From contig NZ_PJIQ01000001.1 in the NCBI RefSeq assembly GCF_002929745.1, forward strand, positions 1 through 64,000: a DNA stretch of 64,000 bases, in the 5' to 3' direction. Below, piece by piece: positions 51,349 to 61,089 of the stretch. The notes under the pieces were generated by a model. It ran no database searches. It had not been told where the DNA came from and saw only the letters and a list, made by a program, of their open reading frames with translations. A program made the position numbers and the translations under genes. This DNA comes from Arthrobacter sp. B1805. Its GTDB lineage: Bacteria > Actinomycetota > Actinomycetes > Actinomycetales > Micrococcaceae. The first letter of the stretch is position 1; each line of letters starts with the position of its first letter.

Positions 51349-52830
51349 ATGACCGGGCAGGATCCGGCCCCTCCCGGGGCCGCTGCGGGTCCGCGCGGCA
51401 GCGCGGGCCGGTCCGAGAGCGCCGCTGCCCTTGAGCCCGGTGACGACGGCGGTCCGTGCGAGGAGTCGGCTGCCATCGACCCGGTCCTGCGCAGCCCGGC
51501 GGAGAGGTCCCGCACCTTCCGCGGCATCCTGGTGAACACCGGCGTCGCGAACATCACCACGAGTTATCTGTGGTTCGCACTGACGTTCTGGGCGTACCTC
51601 CAGACCCGCAACGTCATCGCCACAGGAGTGATCGGCGGCGCATACATGCTGCTCATCGCCCTCTCCAGCATCAGCTTCGGGACCTTCGTCGACCGCTACC
51701 GCAAGCTGGCCGTGATGCGCTTCGCCGGCGGCTTCACACTGGTGATGTTCGTGCTGTCCGGGGTCATGTACCTGCTGACACCTGCCTCCGTCCTGCTGGA
51801 CCTGCGACAGCCGTGGTTCTGGGTCTTCACCCTGATCATCCTGATCGGCGCGGTGGTGGAGAACATGCGCAACATCGCCCTGTCCACGACGGTCACCATC
51901 CTCATCGAGCCGGACCGACGCGCCAACGCCAACGGTCTGGTGGGCATGGTGCAGGGATTGATGTTCATCATCACGTCGGTGCTCTCCGGCCTGTCGGTCG
52001 GGCTGCTCGGCATGGGCTGGACGATCGTCGTCGCGATCGCGCTGACGGCCCTGGCATTCGCGCATCTGCTCACGCTGCGCATGCCCGAAGAGGTGCGGGT
52101 GGCCACCACGGACGCGCACGGCGGGTTCGACCTGCGTGGCTCCTTCGCTGCGGTGCTGGCGATCTCGGGGTTGTTCGCGCTGATCCTCTTCTCCACGTTC
52201 AACAACTTCGTGGGTGGCGTCTACATGGCGTTGATGGATCCCTACGGTCTGGAACTGTTCTCCGTGGAGATGTGGGGAACCTACTTCGCGCTGGGTGCCA
52301 CGGGGTTCATCGTGGGCGGCTCCCTGATCGGCAAGTTCGGGCTGGGGTCGAATCCGCTGCGCACCATGCTCATCGCCGTGATCCTGATGGGAGTCGTGGG
52401 TGCGGTGTTCACCGTGCGCGAGTGGGCCTGGCTGTATGTCGCCGGGATCTGGCTCTATCTGGTCCTGGTGCCATTCGTCGAGGCCGCCGAGCAGACGGTG
52501 ATCCAGCGGGTGGTACCGCTGCACCGGCAGGGGCGCGTGTTCGGCTTCGCGATGGCGTTCGAGTCCGCGGCCGCGCCGATCACCGCGTTCCTCATCGCGC
52601 CGATGGCCCAGTTCTGGATCATCCCCTACGCGCGGTCCACGGACGGCGCAGCCCATCTGGCGCCACTGCTGGGCGAGGGCACGTCCCGCGGCATCGCCCT
52701 GGTGTTCCTGGTCGCCGGCATCATCATCATCGGGGCCGCGGCGCTGGCTTTCATCACCCCGGTCTATCGCAGGGTCTCGGCGTCGTACGCCCAGACGGCT
52801 GCGGAGGCCGGGACGACGGCGACTCCGTAG
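51349..52830 (+). CDS. MFS transporter
   Basis: ATG at 51349 lies 7 nt after TACACT, a good -10, with no ribosome site, so the mRNA is probably leaderless. The 493-residue protein has a 60-residue Pro/Ala/Gly-rich cytoplasmic start and then 12 helices with the MFS pattern GTFVDRYRKLAVMRFAGGFT after helix 2. It resembles macrolide-type exporters (MefA/MdfA-like), but the substrate is not determinable. The gene ends 17 bp from the convergent copA. Confidence 0.92.
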   Translation: MTGQDPAPPGAAAGPRGSAGRSESAAALEPGDDGGPCEESAAIDPVLRSPAERSRTFRGILVNTGVANITTSYLWFALTFWAYLQTRNVIATGVIGGAYMLLIALSSISFGTFVDRYRKLAVMRFAGGFTLVMFVLSGVMYLLTPASVLLDLRQPWFWVFTLIILIGAVVENMRNIALSTTVTILIEPDRRANANGLVGMVQGLMFIITSVLSGLSVGLLGMGWTIVVAIALTALAFAHLLTLRMPEEVRVATTDAHGGFDLRGSFAAVLAISGLFALILFSTFNNFVGGVYMALMDPYGLELFSVEMWGTYFALGATGFIVGGSLIGKFGLGSNPLRTMLIAVILMGVVGAVFTVREWAWLYVAGIWLYLVLVPFVEAAEQTVIQRVVPLHRQGRVFGFAMAFESAAAPITAFLIAPMAQFWIIPYARSTDGAAHLAPLLGEGTSRGIALVFLVAGIIIIGAAALAFITPVYRRVSASYAQTAAEAGTTATP

Positions 52831-52847
52831 TCTCGTCCCCCCGGGAA

Positions 52848-55106
52848 CTACCTGCCGAAGCTGCGGAGCCTGAGCGAGTTGGCGACGACGAGCACCGAAC
52901 TCGCCGCCATGGCAGCTCCGGCCAGCATCGGATTGAGCAGGCCGAATGCGGCTATCGGTATCCCCACGGCGTTGTAGAAGAAGGCCCAGAAGAGGTTGAC
53001 CTTGATGGTGCCGAGGGTGCGGCGTGAGAGTTCGATGGCCTGGGCCACCTGCTCCAGGCTGTTCCCCATCACCGTCAGGTCCGCGGCTTCGATCGCCACG
53101 TCGGTGCCGGACCCCATCGCGATACCGAGGTCCGCCTGGGCCAACGCCGCCGCGTCGTTGACGCCGTCGCCCGCCATGGCGACGGTTGCCCCTGCCGCCT
53201 GCAGTTGGCGGACCGCGTCGACCTTGCCCTCCGGAGTCACGCCGGCGCGGACGTCGGCCGGGTCGATGCCCACGGTCGCGGCTACCTGCAGCGCGACGGC
53301 GCGGTTGTCCCCGGTGAGCAGCACGGGGCGTAGCCCCAGCGCGCGAAGGCGCTCGATGGCGGCGGTCGAGCCGTCCTTGACGGTGTCGGACAGCGTGATG
53401 AAACCCACGATCACGCCGTCGACTGCGACCCAGACCGCGGTCGCCCCCGCTTTCTCGGCCGCAGTGAAGGATTCGACCTGCGGGGCCGTGGCGCGGACCG
53501 CGTTCCGCTCCAGCCAGGAGGCCCGCCCGGCCACGACGACGGCGCCGTCCACCTCTCCCCGGACACCGCCGCCCGGAGCGCTCGAGAAACCGCTCACGTC
53601 GGGGAGCTCGCCCTGACCGGCGGCCCGCTTGGCGATGGCCTGGGCGATCGGATGCTCGCTGGCCGCCTCGACGGCGCCCGCGAGGCGCAGCACCTCCGCT
53701 GCGGGAAGGTCGGACAGCACGACGACGTCGTCGACCGCCATGGTGCCGGTCGTGACCGTCCCGGTCTTGTCCAGGACGATCGTGTCCACGGTCCGGGTGT
53801 CCTCGAGGACCTGCGGTCCGCGGATGAGGATGCCGAGCTGGGCGCCCCGGCCGGTACCGGTCAGCAACGCGGTAGGCGTGGCGAGGCCGAGGGCGCACGG
53901 GCAGGCGATCACCAGGACGGTGACGGCGGCCGTGAAGGCGGCGTCGAGGTCGCCGGCCAGCACGAGCCACAGGATGAAGGTGATGATCGCGAGAACGAGG
54001 ACCACGGGCACGAAGACGGCACTGATGCGGTCGGCGAGCCGGGCGATCCGGGCCTTGCCGCCCTGGGCCTGGCTGACCAGGCGGCCCATCGACGACAGGA
54101 CCGTGTCGGAACCGACGCGGGTCGCCCGCACCACGAGCCGGCCGGAGGTGTTGATGGTCGCGCCCGTGACGGGGTCACCCACGGACACCTCGACCGGGAG
54201 GCTCTCGCCGGTCAGCAGTGCGGCGTCGACGGCGCTGCTGCCTTCGAGGACGATGCCGTCGGTCGCGATCTTCGCACCGGGCCGGACGACGAACTCGTCG
54301 CCGGGGATCAGGGCGTCGGCAGGCAGGGTGACCTCGACGCGCCGGCCGTTCACGGTGCGGAGCACGTTGGCTTCCTTCGCTCCGAGGCTCAGCAGCGACT
54401 TCAGGGCGTTGCCGGCCCGTTGTTTCGCGGACGCCTCGAGGAAGCGGCCGAGCAGCAGGAAGGTCACGACGACGGCGGCCACCTCGAAGTAGAGGGAGTG
54501 CTCCGTCATGTCCATGCCTGCCATTCCGGCATGCTGTGTCAGGGCCGGATCCGCGATGAGCTGCCAGGCCGAGAACAGGAAGGCCGCCGTGACGCCGATC
54601 GAGACGAGGGTGTCCATGGTGGAGGACAGATGCCGCGCGTTGATGGCCGCGGCCCGGTGGAACGGCCAGGCCGACCACGTGACGACGGGCAGGGACAGCG
54701 CGAGGACCACCCAGCCCCAGTTCGCGAACTGGAGGGCGGGCACCATCGAGATCAGCAGCACCGGCACGGACAGGATGGCGGCGAGGAGCAGCCGGACTCC
54801 GAGCAGGGAGGGCGTGTGGTCGTGTTCGCCTTCTGCCGGATGCCCTGCATGCTCGGGGTGCACCACGTATGCCCCGTACCCCGTCGCGACGACGGTGTCG
54901 ACCAGATCCTGATCGGTGATGGACGCGGGAACCCGCACGACGGCGCTCTCCAGTGGCAGGTTGACGCTCGCCTCGACGCCGTCGAGCTTGCCGAGCTTCC
55001 GTTCGACGCGGCCCACGCACGAGGCACACGTCATGCCCTGGATCGACAGCTGGACGACGCGTTGCTCCTGCTCGATGCCCTGTGCCGGCACCTGCTGTGT
55101 GGTCAT
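52848..55106 (-). CDS. copA: Copper-exporting P1B-type ATPase CopA
   Basis: The start at 55106 ([10 protein letters not shown]) has GAGGTCC upstream; a 58-residue longer frame overlaps copZ. The 752-residue ATPase has one N-terminal metal-binding domain (GMTCASC, Cys27 and Cys30), a His-rich loop [15 protein letters not shown], the membrane metal site CPC ([12 protein letters not shown]) and the phosphorylation motif DKTGT (Asp446). HP in SEHPIA and the hinge [14 protein letters not shown] are also present. It exports Cu(I) from the cytoplasm. Last gene of the csoR-copZ-copA operon. Confidence 0.95.
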   Translation of the reverse strand: MTTQQVPAQGIEQEQRVVQLSIQGMTCASCVGRVERKLGKLDGVEASVNLPLESAVVRVPASITDQDLVDTVVATGYGAYVVHPEHAGHPAEGEHDHTPSLLGVRLLLAAILSVPVLLISMVPALQFANWGWVVLALSLPVVTWSAWPFHRAAAINARHLSSTMDTLVSIGVTAAFLFSAWQLIADPALTQHAGMAGMDMTEHSLYFEVAAVVVTFLLLGRFLEASAKQRAGNALKSLLSLGAKEANVLRTVNGRRVEVTLPADALIPGDEFVVRPGAKIATDGIVLEGSSAVDAALLTGESLPVEVSVGDPVTGATINTSGRLVVRATRVGSDTVLSSMGRLVSQAQGGKARIARLADRISAVFVPVVLVLAIITFILWLVLAGDLDAAFTAAVTVLVIACPCALGLATPTALLTGTGRGAQLGILIRGPQVLEDTRTVDTIVLDKTGTVTTGTMAVDDVVVLSDLPAAEVLRLAGAVEAASEHPIAQAIAKRAAGQGELPDVSGFSSAPGGGVRGEVDGAVVVAGRASWLERNAVRATAPQVESFTAAEKAGATAVWVAVDGVIVGFITLSDTVKDGSTAAIERLRALGLRPVLLTGDNRAVALQVAATVGIDPADVRAGVTPEGKVDAVRQLQAAGATVAMAGDGVNDAAALAQADLGIAMGSGTDVAIEAADLTVMGNSLEQVAQAIELSRRTLGTIKVNLFWAFFYNAVGIPIAAFGLLNPMLAGAAMAASSVLVVANSLRLRSFGR

Positions 55107-55107
55107 G

Positions 55108-55332
55108 TCAGGACCTCGCGGGAACCACGGTGTAGCCGGCCTCGGTGACGGCGTCACCGATCGCTGCGGGGTCCAGCGGCGCGGAGGACGAGATGGTGGC
55201 GGTGGAGGTGCCGCCCTTGACGAGGTCGACGTCGACGGAATCGACACCGGGCAGCCCGGACAGCTCATCGGTGACGGCACTGACGCAGTGGCCGCACGTC
55301 ATGCCGGCGATGGTGATCGTGGTGGTGGTCAT
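55108..55332 (-). CDS. copZ: CopZ copper chaperone
   Basis: The 74-residue heavy-metal-associated domain has MTCGHC (Cys13, Cys16) and the fold pattern [23 protein letters not shown] at 55332 has GAGGA 7-8 nt upstream. It carries Cu(I) to CopA, whose start lies 1 nt after the copZ stop. Confidence 0.95.
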   Translation of the reverse strand: MTTTTITIAGMTCGHCVSAVTDELSGLPGVDSVDVDLVKGGTSTATISSSAPLDPAAIGDAVTEAGYTVVPARS

Positions 55333-55371
55333 GATGATTTCCTCAGGGTGTGGTTGTTCTGGGGATCCGGG

Positions 55372-55704
55372 TCAGCGGAGCAGGCGACCGATGGCCGCCG
55401 TCGCTTCCTGGACCTTCGTCTGCACTGCCTCGGTGTCGCCCGAAGCACTGGACTCCTGGGCGGCTCCGACGACGCAGTGCGCTATGTGCTCTTCGAGGAG
55501 TCCCATCGACACGGCGTGGAGTGCCTTGTTGACGGCTGCGACCTGCGTGAGGATGTCGATGCAGTACTTGTCCTCGTCGACCATGCGGGCGATGCCGCGC
55601 ACCTGGCCCTCGATGCGGCGCAGGCGCTTGAGGTAGGCCTCCTTGTCGGCGGTGTAGCCGTGCGGTGCGCTGTTCTCCGGGTGGTCGTGTGCTGTGGTGA
55701 TCAT
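55372..55704 (-). CDS. csoR: CsoR copper-sensing repressor
   Basis: The 110-residue DUF156 protein has the CsoR copper ligands Cys in KYCIDIL, His in KALHAVSM and Cys in IAHCVVG. It begins MITTAHDHPENSAPHGYTAD, and the DNA-contact helix is KEAYLKRLRRIEGQVRGIAR. ATG at 55704 has GAGGAG 7 nt upstream. It represses the csoR-copZ-copA operon until Cu(I) binds. The palindrome at 55733-55747 is its likely site. Confidence 0.95.
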   Translation of the reverse strand: MITTAHDHPENSAPHGYTADKEAYLKRLRRIEGQVRGIARMVDEDKYCIDILTQVAAVNKALHAVSMGLLEEHIAHCVVGAAQESSASGDTEAVQTKVQEATAAIGRLLR

Positions 55705-55732
55705 GATGTGGCTCCTCGCATGACATTCACTA

Positions 55733-55747
55733 TACCCCCCGGGGGTA
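55733..55747. promoter_or_regulatory. CsoR operator (TACCCCC-C-GGGGGTA palindrome)
   Basis: TACCCCCCGGGGGTA is a perfect palindrome 29 bp upstream of the csoR start, matching the G/C-tract operator type of CsoR repressors. It lies in the 135-bp region between the divergent csoR and DUF305 genes, so either or both may respond to copper. Confidence 0.8.
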
Positions 55748-55839
55748 CCGTTGGCCAGACCGTCGGTGGTCCTCCGAGCAAACATCCAGCGCAATGACGT
55801 AGGTTGGCTCATCGGTACACTTCCACTCCAAGGACCTCC

Positions 55840-56502
55840 ATGACCCTCTCCCTGCCCGGTTGGCAGAAGCGAGTCCTCCTGATCCTCGCCGGGATCGCGG
55901 TACTCGCGCTCTTCGCGCTCGCGTTCACAGCCGGACGCGTCTCGGCCGGCCCTTCCTACCCCGCCTCCAACAGCGCCGACGCCGGATTTGCCCGCGACAT
56001 GCAGGTCCACCACAACCAGGCCGTCGAGATGTCCATGATCGTGCGCGACAACGTCGAGGACGGGACGCTGCGCGCGATCGCCTACGACATAGCCCTCACC
56101 CAGCAGCAGCAGGCCGGCCAGATGTACGCATGGCTCGAGGAGTGGGGGCTGCCGCAGAGCAGTGCCGAGCCGCGCATGGAATGGATGGCGTCCGGTGCGG
56201 GCGACCATGATGGGATGGACATGGGAGCGGGGAGCGGAGCCGGCTCCATGCTCACCCCCGAAGGGCTGATGCCCGGGATGGCGACCGAAGGGCAGCTCGA
56301 CGAACTGCGTGCCGCCCGGGGCGAGGACGCCGAGCGTCTCTACCTGAATCTCATGATCAGCCACCACGAGGCCGGCGTGGAGATGGCCGAGGCAGGTGCG
56401 AAGCTTGCGGACACGGAGCAGGTCCGAACACTGGCCGCCAAGATCCAGTCGGGCCAGCAGGCCGAGATCACGCTCATGCAGACCATGCTCGACGCCCTGT
56501 AG
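55840..56502 (+). CDS. DUF305-family secreted or membrane-anchored protein
   Basis: ATG at 55840 with AGGA 5 nt upstream. The 220-residue protein has a membrane segment (residues 12-33) and two DUF305 repeats: DAGFARDMQVHHNQAVEMSM and LNLMISHHEAGVEMAEAG. Both carry the HH...M metal-like motifs. A Met/His stretch (DHDGMDMG) lies between them. DUF305 proteins often accompany copper resistance genes, and this one is divergent from the csoR operon. Confidence 0.9.
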   Translation: MTLSLPGWQKRVLLILAGIAVLALFALAFTAGRVSAGPSYPASNSADAGFARDMQVHHNQAVEMSMIVRDNVEDGTLRAIAYDIALTQQQQAGQMYAWLEEWGLPQSSAEPRMEWMASGAGDHDGMDMGAGSGAGSMLTPEGLMPGMATEGQLDELRAARGEDAERLYLNLMISHHEAGVEMAEAGAKLADTEQVRTLAAKIQSGQQAEITLMQTMLDAL

Positions 56503-56629
56503 GGCGCACTCCAGCCCACCGTTCCGGCGACCGGTTGAAGGACCGAGGGCACCCACCGGTACATTTGTTTCCGGCGCACCCCGAATCGCGGCGACCGCCG
56601 CAGCCACTCCAGCACTGAAGGACACCTCG

Positions 56630-57283
56630 TTGAACAAGAAACGGTCACAGGAGAACCAGGACCGCCAAGCGCGCCTGGCTGCCATCCAAGCCCAGCAACG
56701 GGCCGGCGAGCGCAAGCGCAATGCCCTGATCTTCGGCGGCATCGGTGCCGTCATCCTGGCGATCATCATCGCGGTGACCCTCGTGATCGTGAACCAGGTG
56801 CAGGTGAACCGGGATCGCGAAGCCGCCGCGGCCGAGCCGATCCAGGACGTCCAGGAGTTCCCCGACGTCACGTTCAACCACGTGGAGGCTCCGGTGCAGT
56901 ACGAGCAGTCGCCGCCCGTGGGTGGGGACCACAATCCTGTCTGGACCAACTGTGGCGTCTACACGGAACCCATCCCGAACGAGAACTCCGTCCACTCGAT
57001 GGAGCACGGTGCCGTCTGGGTGACGTACAACCCCGACATCGGCCAGGCCGAGATCGATAAACTGACCGACCTGGTCGGGAGCCGCTCCTACGTGCTCCTC
57101 AGCCCCTTCCCGGGCCTCGACTCGCCCGTCGCTGCCAGCGCGTGGGGCCTGCAGCTGAAGGTCGACTCCGCCGACGACGAGAGACTCACCACCTTCCTCG
57201 ACAAGTACATCCAGGGTGAGCAGACCCGCGAGCCCGGTGCTGCGTGCTCCGGCGGACTCACGCCGGCCGGTCGCGCCTCCTAG
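56630..57283 (+). CDS. DUF3105-family membrane-anchored protein
   Basis: A TTG at 56630 with GAAGGA about 7 nt upstream; longer frames reach back into DUF305. The 217-residue protein has a basic start, a membrane helix at about residues 32-55 and a DUF3105 domain: HVEAPVQYEQSPPVGGDHNP, NCGVYTEPIPNENSVHSMEHG and AVWVTYNPD. DUF3105 is commonly paired with DUF305 in actinobacteria; the conserved His/Cys/Met suggests metal handling. Confidence 0.88.
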   Translation: MNKKRSQENQDRQARLAAIQAQQRAGERKRNALIFGGIGAVILAIIIAVTLVIVNQVQVNRDREAAAAEPIQDVQEFPDVTFNHVEAPVQYEQSPPVGGDHNPVWTNCGVYTEPIPNENSVHSMEHGAVWVTYNPDIGQAEIDKLTDLVGSRSYVLLSPFPGLDSPVAASAWGLQLKVDSADDERLTTFLDKYIQGEQTREPGAACSGGLTPAGRAS

Positions 57284-57506
57284 ACCCCCGCACCGCGTCG
57301 AACGGCGCGATGGGCCCTCCGGCCTGTCGCGCCGTCGTCGTTCCTGCTGCACTGCGCCTCGTCGCGCAGTCCGCCGCGGCCCGTCACGCTAGGCGCAGTC
57401 CGCTGCTTTCCGCGCAGTACGCCGCTTTCCGGGCCGGGCGCCGGGCCGGTAACGTGGGACCACGGGCCGCTCGTTGCGGCCCTCTACGAGCAGAAGGTGG
57501 ATAGCT

Positions 57507-58247
57507 GTGGCTGACAGCCAGATTCTCGGTGAAGTGTCCCTTCCGGGGATGCTGCAGGACATGGTCCTGGACAGCGCGGACGTGAACGAGTTCCTCGAAG
57601 GATTGGCCAAGGTGGCTGCCAGTGAGCTCTCCACCGAGGGCCGGGCAGTGTTGAGCGGCATCACACTCCTTCGGCCGCGGTCGAAGGCGACGGTGGCGAG
57701 CAGCTCGGAGCAGGCGCAGCGGATGGACGAGGTGCAGTACCAGTTCGACGACGGCCCCTGCCTGCGTGCAGCACGTGAGGGCCAGGTCTACACGGTGTCG
57801 GACTTCCGCACCGAGTCGCGCTTTGGCAACTACACGAGGGCCATCTCTGAGCACGGCATCCGCTCCGCGCTCGGCGTTCCCATCCCGCTCGACGGGCTCG
57901 CGGCCTCCGGGCTGAACCTCTACTCGACGGAACCCGATGCATTCGACGACGCGGCGATCGCCGAAGCCGTCGAGCTCGCCAGGGAGGCATCGAAGTCGCT
58001 GCGGATGGCCGTGCGGATCGCCCACCTCGCCGACACCGCCTCGAACCTCAAGGCCGCGATGGACTCGCGCACCACCATCGACGTCGCTGCCGGCATCATC
58101 ATGGGGCAAAACCGGTGCAGTCATGAGACGGCGATGACCATCCTCAAGGCGGCTTCGAGTGGGCGCAACAAGAAGCTCGCGGACGTCGCTGCGGCAGTGG
58201 TGACGTCGATAGGCCAGCAGGTTCCCCAGACGCACTTCGACGCCTGA
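57507..58247 (+). CDS. GAF-ANTAR RNA-binding antiterminator regulator, copy 2
   Basis: The GTG at 57507 has AAGGTGG upstream. The 246-residue protein has the same domain order as the copy at 38954: a GAF domain (GMLQDMVLDSADVNEFLEGL, DDGPCLRAAREGQ, LGVPIPLDGLAASGLNLYST) and an ANTAR domain (MDSRTTIDVAAGIIMGQNRC, HETAMTILKAASSGRNKKL). It ends THFDA versus THFE. The D-threonine aldolase-like gene starts 8 nt later and may be co-transcribed. Confidence 0.93.
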   Translation: MADSQILGEVSLPGMLQDMVLDSADVNEFLEGLAKVAASELSTEGRAVLSGITLLRPRSKATVASSSEQAQRMDEVQYQFDDGPCLRAAREGQVYTVSDFRTESRFGNYTRAISEHGIRSALGVPIPLDGLAASGLNLYSTEPDAFDDAAIAEAVELAREASKSLRMAVRIAHLADTASNLKAAMDSRTTIDVAAGIIMGQNRCSHETAMTILKAASSGRNKKLADVAAAVVTSIGQQVPQTHFDA

Positions 58248-58255
58248 GCGGGCTC

Positions 58256-59353
58256 GTGGTTCCGATCCTGACCGGTGCGTCCACGCCGGCCGTGGTCGTC
58301 GACGCCGATATCCTCGGGCGCAACATCGCTGCCATGGCCCGCTCGGTGCAGGAGCGCGGACTAGTTCTGCGGCCGCACGCCAAGACCCACAAGATCATCG
58401 AGATCGCCCACCACCAGATCGCAGCGGGCGCCATCGGCCTGACGGTTGCGACCGTTGGCGAGGCCGAGGTATTCGCCGCCGCCGGAGTCACCGATATCTT
58501 CATCGCCTATCCGCTCTGGGTCGACGAGCGTGCCGCCGGGAGGCTGCTGACGCTCGCCGACCATGCGCACATGACGGTGGGCGTGGAGTCGGCCGAGGGG
58601 GCGCTGCGGCTGGCGCGCAGCCTCGGCGCGTCGGCGTCGCGCGTCGAGGTGCGGATCGAGGTGGACAGCGGTCACCACCGCAGCGGAGTTCCACCGCACG
58701 AAGTGCTCGAGGTGGCAGCAGCGGCGTCTGCCGCCGGCCTCGCCGTCGTCGGCATCTTCACCTTCCCCGGGCACAGCTACGGACCGGGAGCCGCGGAAGC
58801 CGCCGTCGCTGACGAGGCCAGAGCCCTGTCCGTTGCTGTCTCTGCCCTCGAGGACGCGGGCTTCCGTGACCTCGAGGTGAGCGGTGGCTCGACGCCGTCG
58901 GCTCGTCTCTCCTCCGGTAGCACCCTCACCGAGCTCCGCCCGGGAGTGTACGTCTTCGGTGATGCGCAGCAGTGGGAGCTCGGCCACTGCCTCCCGGAGG
59001 ACATCGCGCTGACGGTCGAGGGCACGGTCGTGAGTCATCGGTGCGGCGCGCCGGGGCAGCCCGGGCGCTTCATCGTCGACGCGGGCAGCAAGGTCCTCGG
59101 CAGCGACCGCGCGCCCTGGGCGACCGGCTACGGGCGCCTCCTCGATCATCCCGAGGCGCGCATCGTGGCGTTGTCCGAGCACCACGCCACCGTCGAATGG
59201 CCGTGCGGTGCCCTTCCGCCACTCGGTGCACGGCTGCGGGTCGTCCCCAACCACGTTTGTCTGGCGGTCAACCTCGTCGATGAGGTGCAGGTGGTGCGCG
59301 ACGGCGTCCTGAGGGAGCGCTGGACCGTCGCCGCGCGCGGAAGGAACAGCTAG
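58256..59353 (+). CDS. D-threonine aldolase-like (DSD1-family) PLP enzyme
   Basis: The GTG at 58256 is 8 nt after the GAF-ANTAR stop. The 365-residue protein has an alanine racemase-type barrel with the PLP lysine in RPHAKTHK (about residue 45). The C-terminal beta-domain has the metal-binding pair in VPNHVCLAVNL. This is the fold-type III D-threonine aldolase/D-serine dehydratase family. It would cleave or dehydrate D-hydroxy amino acids. Substrate unknown. Confidence 0.88.
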   Translation: MVPILTGASTPAVVVDADILGRNIAAMARSVQERGLVLRPHAKTHKIIEIAHHQIAAGAIGLTVATVGEAEVFAAAGVTDIFIAYPLWVDERAAGRLLTLADHAHMTVGVESAEGALRLARSLGASASRVEVRIEVDSGHHRSGVPPHEVLEVAAAASAAGLAVVGIFTFPGHSYGPGAAEAAVADEARALSVAVSALEDAGFRDLEVSGGSTPSARLSSGSTLTELRPGVYVFGDAQQWELGHCLPEDIALTVEGTVVSHRCGAPGQPGRFIVDAGSKVLGSDRAPWATGYGRLLDHPEARIVALSEHHATVEWPCGALPPLGARLRVVPNHVCLAVNLVDEVQVVRDGVLRERWTVAARGRNS

Positions 59354-60963
59354 ACGTCGACCGCGGCACCGATCGGCTCGAGCACGACGTCGGGGTAGTC
59401 CTTCTTGAAGTGCCCGACCTTCCACTTGTCACCGAAGACGGCCACGATCTCGCCGTCCGACCGGAACAGGATCTCGCCGCCACGGAAGGTCTCCGGCACG
59501 CCCTGGCTCTCTGGGGCCACGCGCATCGCGAGGGTGTAGGACAGGTGGTCGAGCGAGGTGGGCGCGTTGAACTCGGTGCCCAGCCGCTCGGCGGCGACCT
59601 CGAACTGCAGGGCTCCGACGGCGGCGAGGACGGGCGCCTGGTCGCCACGCAGATCGGAGCGGAGGACCTGCACCACGCCCTCGTGCTCGAGCTGCTCGAT
59701 GCCCCGGCGGAACTGCTTGTACCGGCCCGGATCCTTGGCACGCGCGACGGCGAACAGTTCGGGTGAGAAGCGCGGGATGTCGGGGAACTGCACGGGCTGC
59801 TCGGCGAAGAGGCTGTCGCCCACACGGAGGCTCGTCGCGTTCACCAGCCCGACGACGTCGCCCGGCCAGGCGGTGTCCACCACCTCGCGGCTCCGGCCGA
59901 GGACGCGGTGCGCGTACTTCGTGGCGAAGGGCTTGCCGGTGCGCTGGTTCGTGATGACCATGCCGCGCTCGAAGGTGCCGGAGCAGATGCGCAGGTACGC
60001 GATGTGGTCGCGGTGCGCGCTGTCCTGGCCCGCCTGCACCTTGAAGACGAACCCGGACATGGGCGCCTCGATGGGCCTCGGCTCGTCCTCCTTCGAGGGC
60101 CGGGGGGACGGCGAGGGGGCCACGTCCACGAGGATGTCGAGGAGCTGCGAGACACCGAAGTTCTTTGCCGCCGCCGCGAAGAGGACCGGCGTCTGGCGTG
60201 CGGCCTCGAACTCTTCCCGGTCGAAGGAGCCGTTGGAGGAGATGACGAGGCCGGACTCCTCGCGGGCGTCAAGCCAGGCACCGGCGTCCCGCGGGTCCAA
60301 CGCGTCGATGTCGACGATCGTCTCCTCCGCAGCCTGCGCCCCGGCCTCCACGGCCTCGAGCGAGATGGCGCGCTCTGCCCGGAGGTCGATCAGGCCCTGG
60401 AAGTGGCCGGCGATACCGGCGGGCCATGTGAGCGGCACCGGTGTCATGCCGGTGCGCTCTCCGACGTCATCGATCAGGCCGAGCGCGTCGAGGCCGGGCC
60501 GGTCCCACTTGTTGATGACGGTGATGATCGGGATATTGCGCTGCTTGCAGACGGCCAGGAGCTTCACGGTCTGCGGCTCGAAGCCTTTCGCGGCATCGAT
60601 CAGCATGACGGCCGAGTCGACGGCGGCGAGGACGCGATAGGTGTCCTCGGAGAAGTCGGCGTGCCCAGGGGTGTCGACGACGTTCAGGATGGTGTCCCGG
60701 TAGGTCAGCTGGAGGGCCGCGGAGCTGATCGAGATGCCGCGTTCCTGCTCTATGCCCATCCAGTCCGAGACGGTCGCGTGCCGGCTCGACTTGCCGTGGG
60801 TGACCCCGGCGTCCTGGATGGCCCGTGCAAGGAGGGCGAGGGCTTCGGTCAGCGTCGACTTTCCGGCGTCGGGGTGCGATATGACGGCGAAGGTACGACG
60901 ACGCCCGGCCTCACGGCGGACGGCATCTGCGTCGAGGACGGGGGATTCGGTAAGCAGGGCCAC
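59350..60963 (-). CDS. prfC: Peptide chain release factor 3
   Basis: The GTG at 60963 (VALLTESPVLDADAVRREAG) follows TATGAT (60980-60985) closely, implying a very short leader. The 537-residue GTPase has SHPDAGKSTLTE (G1), the switch HATVSDWMGIEQERGISISS, VDTPGHADF (G3), NKWD (G4) and the RF3 C-terminal domain FVFKVQAGQDSAHRDHIAYL. It recycles RF1/RF2 after termination. It overlaps the convergent aldolase gene by 4 nt. Confidence 0.95.
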   Translation of the reverse strand: MALLTESPVLDADAVRREAGRRRTFAVISHPDAGKSTLTEALALLARAIQDAGVTHGKSSRHATVSDWMGIEQERGISISSAALQLTYRDTILNVVDTPGHADFSEDTYRVLAAVDSAVMLIDAAKGFEPQTVKLLAVCKQRNIPIITVINKWDRPGLDALGLIDDVGERTGMTPVPLTWPAGIAGHFQGLIDLRAERAISLEAVEAGAQAAEETIVDIDALDPRDAGAWLDAREESGLVISSNGSFDREEFEAARQTPVLFAAAAKNFGVSQLLDILVDVAPSPSPRPSKEDEPRPIEAPMSGFVFKVQAGQDSAHRDHIAYLRICSGTFERGMVITNQRTGKPFATKYAHRVLGRSREVVDTAWPGDVVGLVNATSLRVGDSLFAEQPVQFPDIPRFSPELFAVARAKDPGRYKQFRRGIEQLEHEGVVQVLRSDLRGDQAPVLAAVGALQFEVAAERLGTEFNAPTSLDHLSYTLAMRVAPESQGVPETFRGGEILFRSDGEIVAVFGDKWKVGHFKKDYPDVVLEPIGAAVDV

Positions 60964-61089
60964 ACCACCATTGTCCCCGATCATAGGGACCAGCACTCCG
61001 GGGGAGGCACGTGTTCGCTGTGCGCGTGGACGTGGGCGATTGCCCTAGGAGGCAGATCACAGCAGGTGGGCACCGGGAGGACGAGGCGC

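Noticed and set aside
51025-53970. Very long minus-strand open frame antisense to EamA and MFS genes and overlapping copA
   Set aside because: Composition is Arg/Gly-rich with no recognisable domain, and it lies opposite genes with clear protein homology. It is a high-GC codon shadow.
59908-61089. In-frame extension of the histidine kinase gene antisense to prfC
   Set aside because: The region is fully coding for release factor 3 on the other strand, and a strong ribosome site precedes the ATG at 61090.
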